From Liopterus haemorrhoidalis (lineage: Eukaryota > Arthropoda > Insecta > Coleoptera > Dytiscidae): a stretch of DNA of 64,000 nucleotides. Of the stretch, positions 62,733 to 64,000 are shown piece after piece. The stretch lies in NCBI GenBank assembly GCA_963971575.1, contig OZ020616.1:24521120-24585119 (forward strand), written 5' to 3'. A model generated the notes under the pieces. It was not told the origin of the DNA, did not search any database, and saw only the letters and a program-made list of their open reading frames with translations. Position 1 is the first letter of the stretch. Each line of letters begins with the position of its first letter. Position numbers and translations under genes: made by a program.

Positions 62733-63308
62733 TCAAATTTTAAATAAAAATAAACATTTAAAAATATAAATCAATTGCCATTGAATTTTTTATGACCTAT
62801 AAACTTCAAAAAAATCTAAATAACTTGAAAATGGCAACTAAAAAATTACAATGGCCCAAAATAAAGCACATTTTTCAATAAAAAAAGTCCTACTGTGAAA
62901 CCCCACATTTTTTTGGAAATATATTGCTTCTGTTAACCCACATTCACACAAAAAAAAAAACTAACAAAAACGCTACAGGCATTTTTGAGAAAATTTTATT
63001 TTTCTAGTTTGGTCTTCATATGACCTCTATATGAACATCAACTTTAAGGCCTAGTATAACTAAAAAAATATATTTAGATATTCACAAAAAAACTTTAAAT
63101 GACAGATCAATCAAATCCGTCGAGTAGTTTAGGCCCTAGGCTTGGCGAAACAATTACACTACAAACCGACAGACATTTTTCCAAAAACATGTTTTTCGGG
63201 TTCCCAGGTATGTGAAACGTGGAGAAACATCAAAATCCGGGGGGGGGGGGCAATATATGACTCATCACTGTACCCTACTCTCTATACATACGAGGAAGTA
63301 AAAATTAT
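62733..63308. repeat. Unassigned repeat-like sequence
   Basis: AAACCGACAGACATTTTTCC, GTTCCCAGGTATGTGAAACG and a G run (63240-63250), ending near ATACGAGGAAGTAAAAA, follow the same general layout as family Y (tract of GACAGAC, then TTTTCGGGTTCCC, then ending GTAAAAA). No gene. Confidence 0.4.
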
Positions 63309-63382
63309 TCTAATATTATATTAATAATTTCAAATGTTCAAATTTTAAATAAAAATAAACATTTAAAATATTAATCAATTGC

Positions 63383-63452
63383 CAGGGGGTAAATGGTCGG
63401 GGGGTCCGGAATCCTAGAATCGGGTTCCTAGAACGGGGTTCCTAGAATCCGG
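63383..63452. repeat. G-rich short tandem units
   Basis: GGAATCCTAGAATCGGGTTCC followed by TAGAACGGGGTTCCTAGAAT is a degenerate repeat with runs of four to six G. TAAACATTTAAAATATAAATCAATTGCC just upstream is a direct repeat of 62750-62778. Confidence 0.65.
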
Positions 63453-63589
63453 AATATGTTATCGTTTATACACTAAATTTCTCGCCCTTGGTGCTACTGA
63501 GTATTAAATCCACGTACTGGTGGTGAGTGAACAAACGATCTTCTCTTTTAATTTTACGCTTTACAGTCGCAAAATCTCTATTGCAGTCG

Positions 63590-63953
63590 TTAAGAGTGTC
63601 CTCTTTGCGGAAAATAAAGGAAAATTTTATATATAGGCCAAACTGGTCGAAAATTTGCTACAAGATTTGCTGAACATTTGAATGCCATCCAAAATAAAAA
63701 AGTAGAACAGTCCAACATAGCAGAACATATGATCTCCAATAATCATAACATTTCCGTTAATGACTTTAAAATCCTACACATTCACAATAAAAGCCTTAAA
63801 CTGAACCTTTTAGAATACCGAGAAATTCACAAAAATATTAACTCTGGAATTCCCTTAATGAATAACCAGATTGACGTTTACAACTCACCCCTAATAAATC
63901 GGTTTTTTCCCTTATTTGCTAATATGGTTTACACTTGTATTCCCTACCATTAA
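63590..63953 (+). pseudogene. GIY-YIG endonuclease fragment, Penelope-like element
   Basis: The + strand reads CPLCGK, then an apparent ~10-base insertion or shift with a stop, then KILYIGQTGRKFATRFAEHL, then NAIQNKKVEQSNIAEHMISN and LKLNLLEYREIHKN with NSPLINRFFPLF and a stop. The YIGQTGR...R...H pattern is the GIY-YIG nuclease core as found at the C-terminus of Penelope-like retroelements (CxxC before it). The reverse transcriptase part is not visible upstream. The window ends at 64000, shortly after the stop. Confidence 0.6.
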
Positions 63954-64000
63954 TATTTGTTCCCACTGAATGTATCTGTTAAAAAATAAGTTTAGTTTGT

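Overview
This is a stretch of an A+T-rich animal nuclear genome, most likely an insect. The evidence is one multi-exon protein-coding gene with GT-AG introns of 1-12 kb, short interstitial TTAGG arrays (the common insect telomere unit), tRNA-derived SINE-like copies, and dense remnants of arthropod-type transposons (hAT, mariner/Tc1, Helitron-like, Harbinger-like, Ty3/gypsy, several LINEs, a Penelope-like fragment). I cannot name the species. Nothing suggests bacterial or viral origin.

The only clear host gene is a p90 ribosomal S6 kinase (RSK; S6kII in Drosophila) on the + strand. Seven coding exons run from 12239 to 41794 and give 715 residues. They include both kinase domains, the regulatory linker and the C-terminal ERK-docking tail. 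Only the extreme N-terminus is absent; it lies on an exon upstream or outside the window. Reading frame and splice sites are intact. The one oddity is DLG in place of DFG in the C-terminal kinase domain.

Everything else is intronic or intergenic and consists mainly of repeats. Region 1-12 kb: a Harbinger-type MITE, a foldback, gypsy and LINE debris, and a mariner-like copy holding a nested hAT MITE. First intron (12.5-24.8 kb): a TIR element, a 5-kb Helitron-like element built of 291-bp tandem units with an alternating A-B higher-order pattern, an unclassified 1.4-kb TIR element, and a hAT MITE sitting in the arm of a mariner-type MITE. The 26-29.6 kb intron: antisense LINE and gypsy pieces. 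The 31.9-38.5 kb intron: a pogo-like MITE and a nest in which a minisatellite lies in a hAT, in a mariner, in another hAT, in a Helitron-like element. The 38.9-41.3 kb intron: a LINE with YADD motif.

Downstream of the gene (41.8-64 kb) are more LINE copies on the minus strand (47.4, 54.9-56.5, 59.8 kb), a 2.7-kb hAT with transposase remains and exact 8-bp target duplications (51194-53859), a THAP-like fragment, a 629-bp uninterrupted CA repeat, a Tc1-type MITE within a hAT, a tandem array in which the TTAGG count rises from 1 to 3, and a GIY-YIG (Penelope-like) fragment at the right edge. All calls come from reading the sequence and recalled family knowledge; no search was run.
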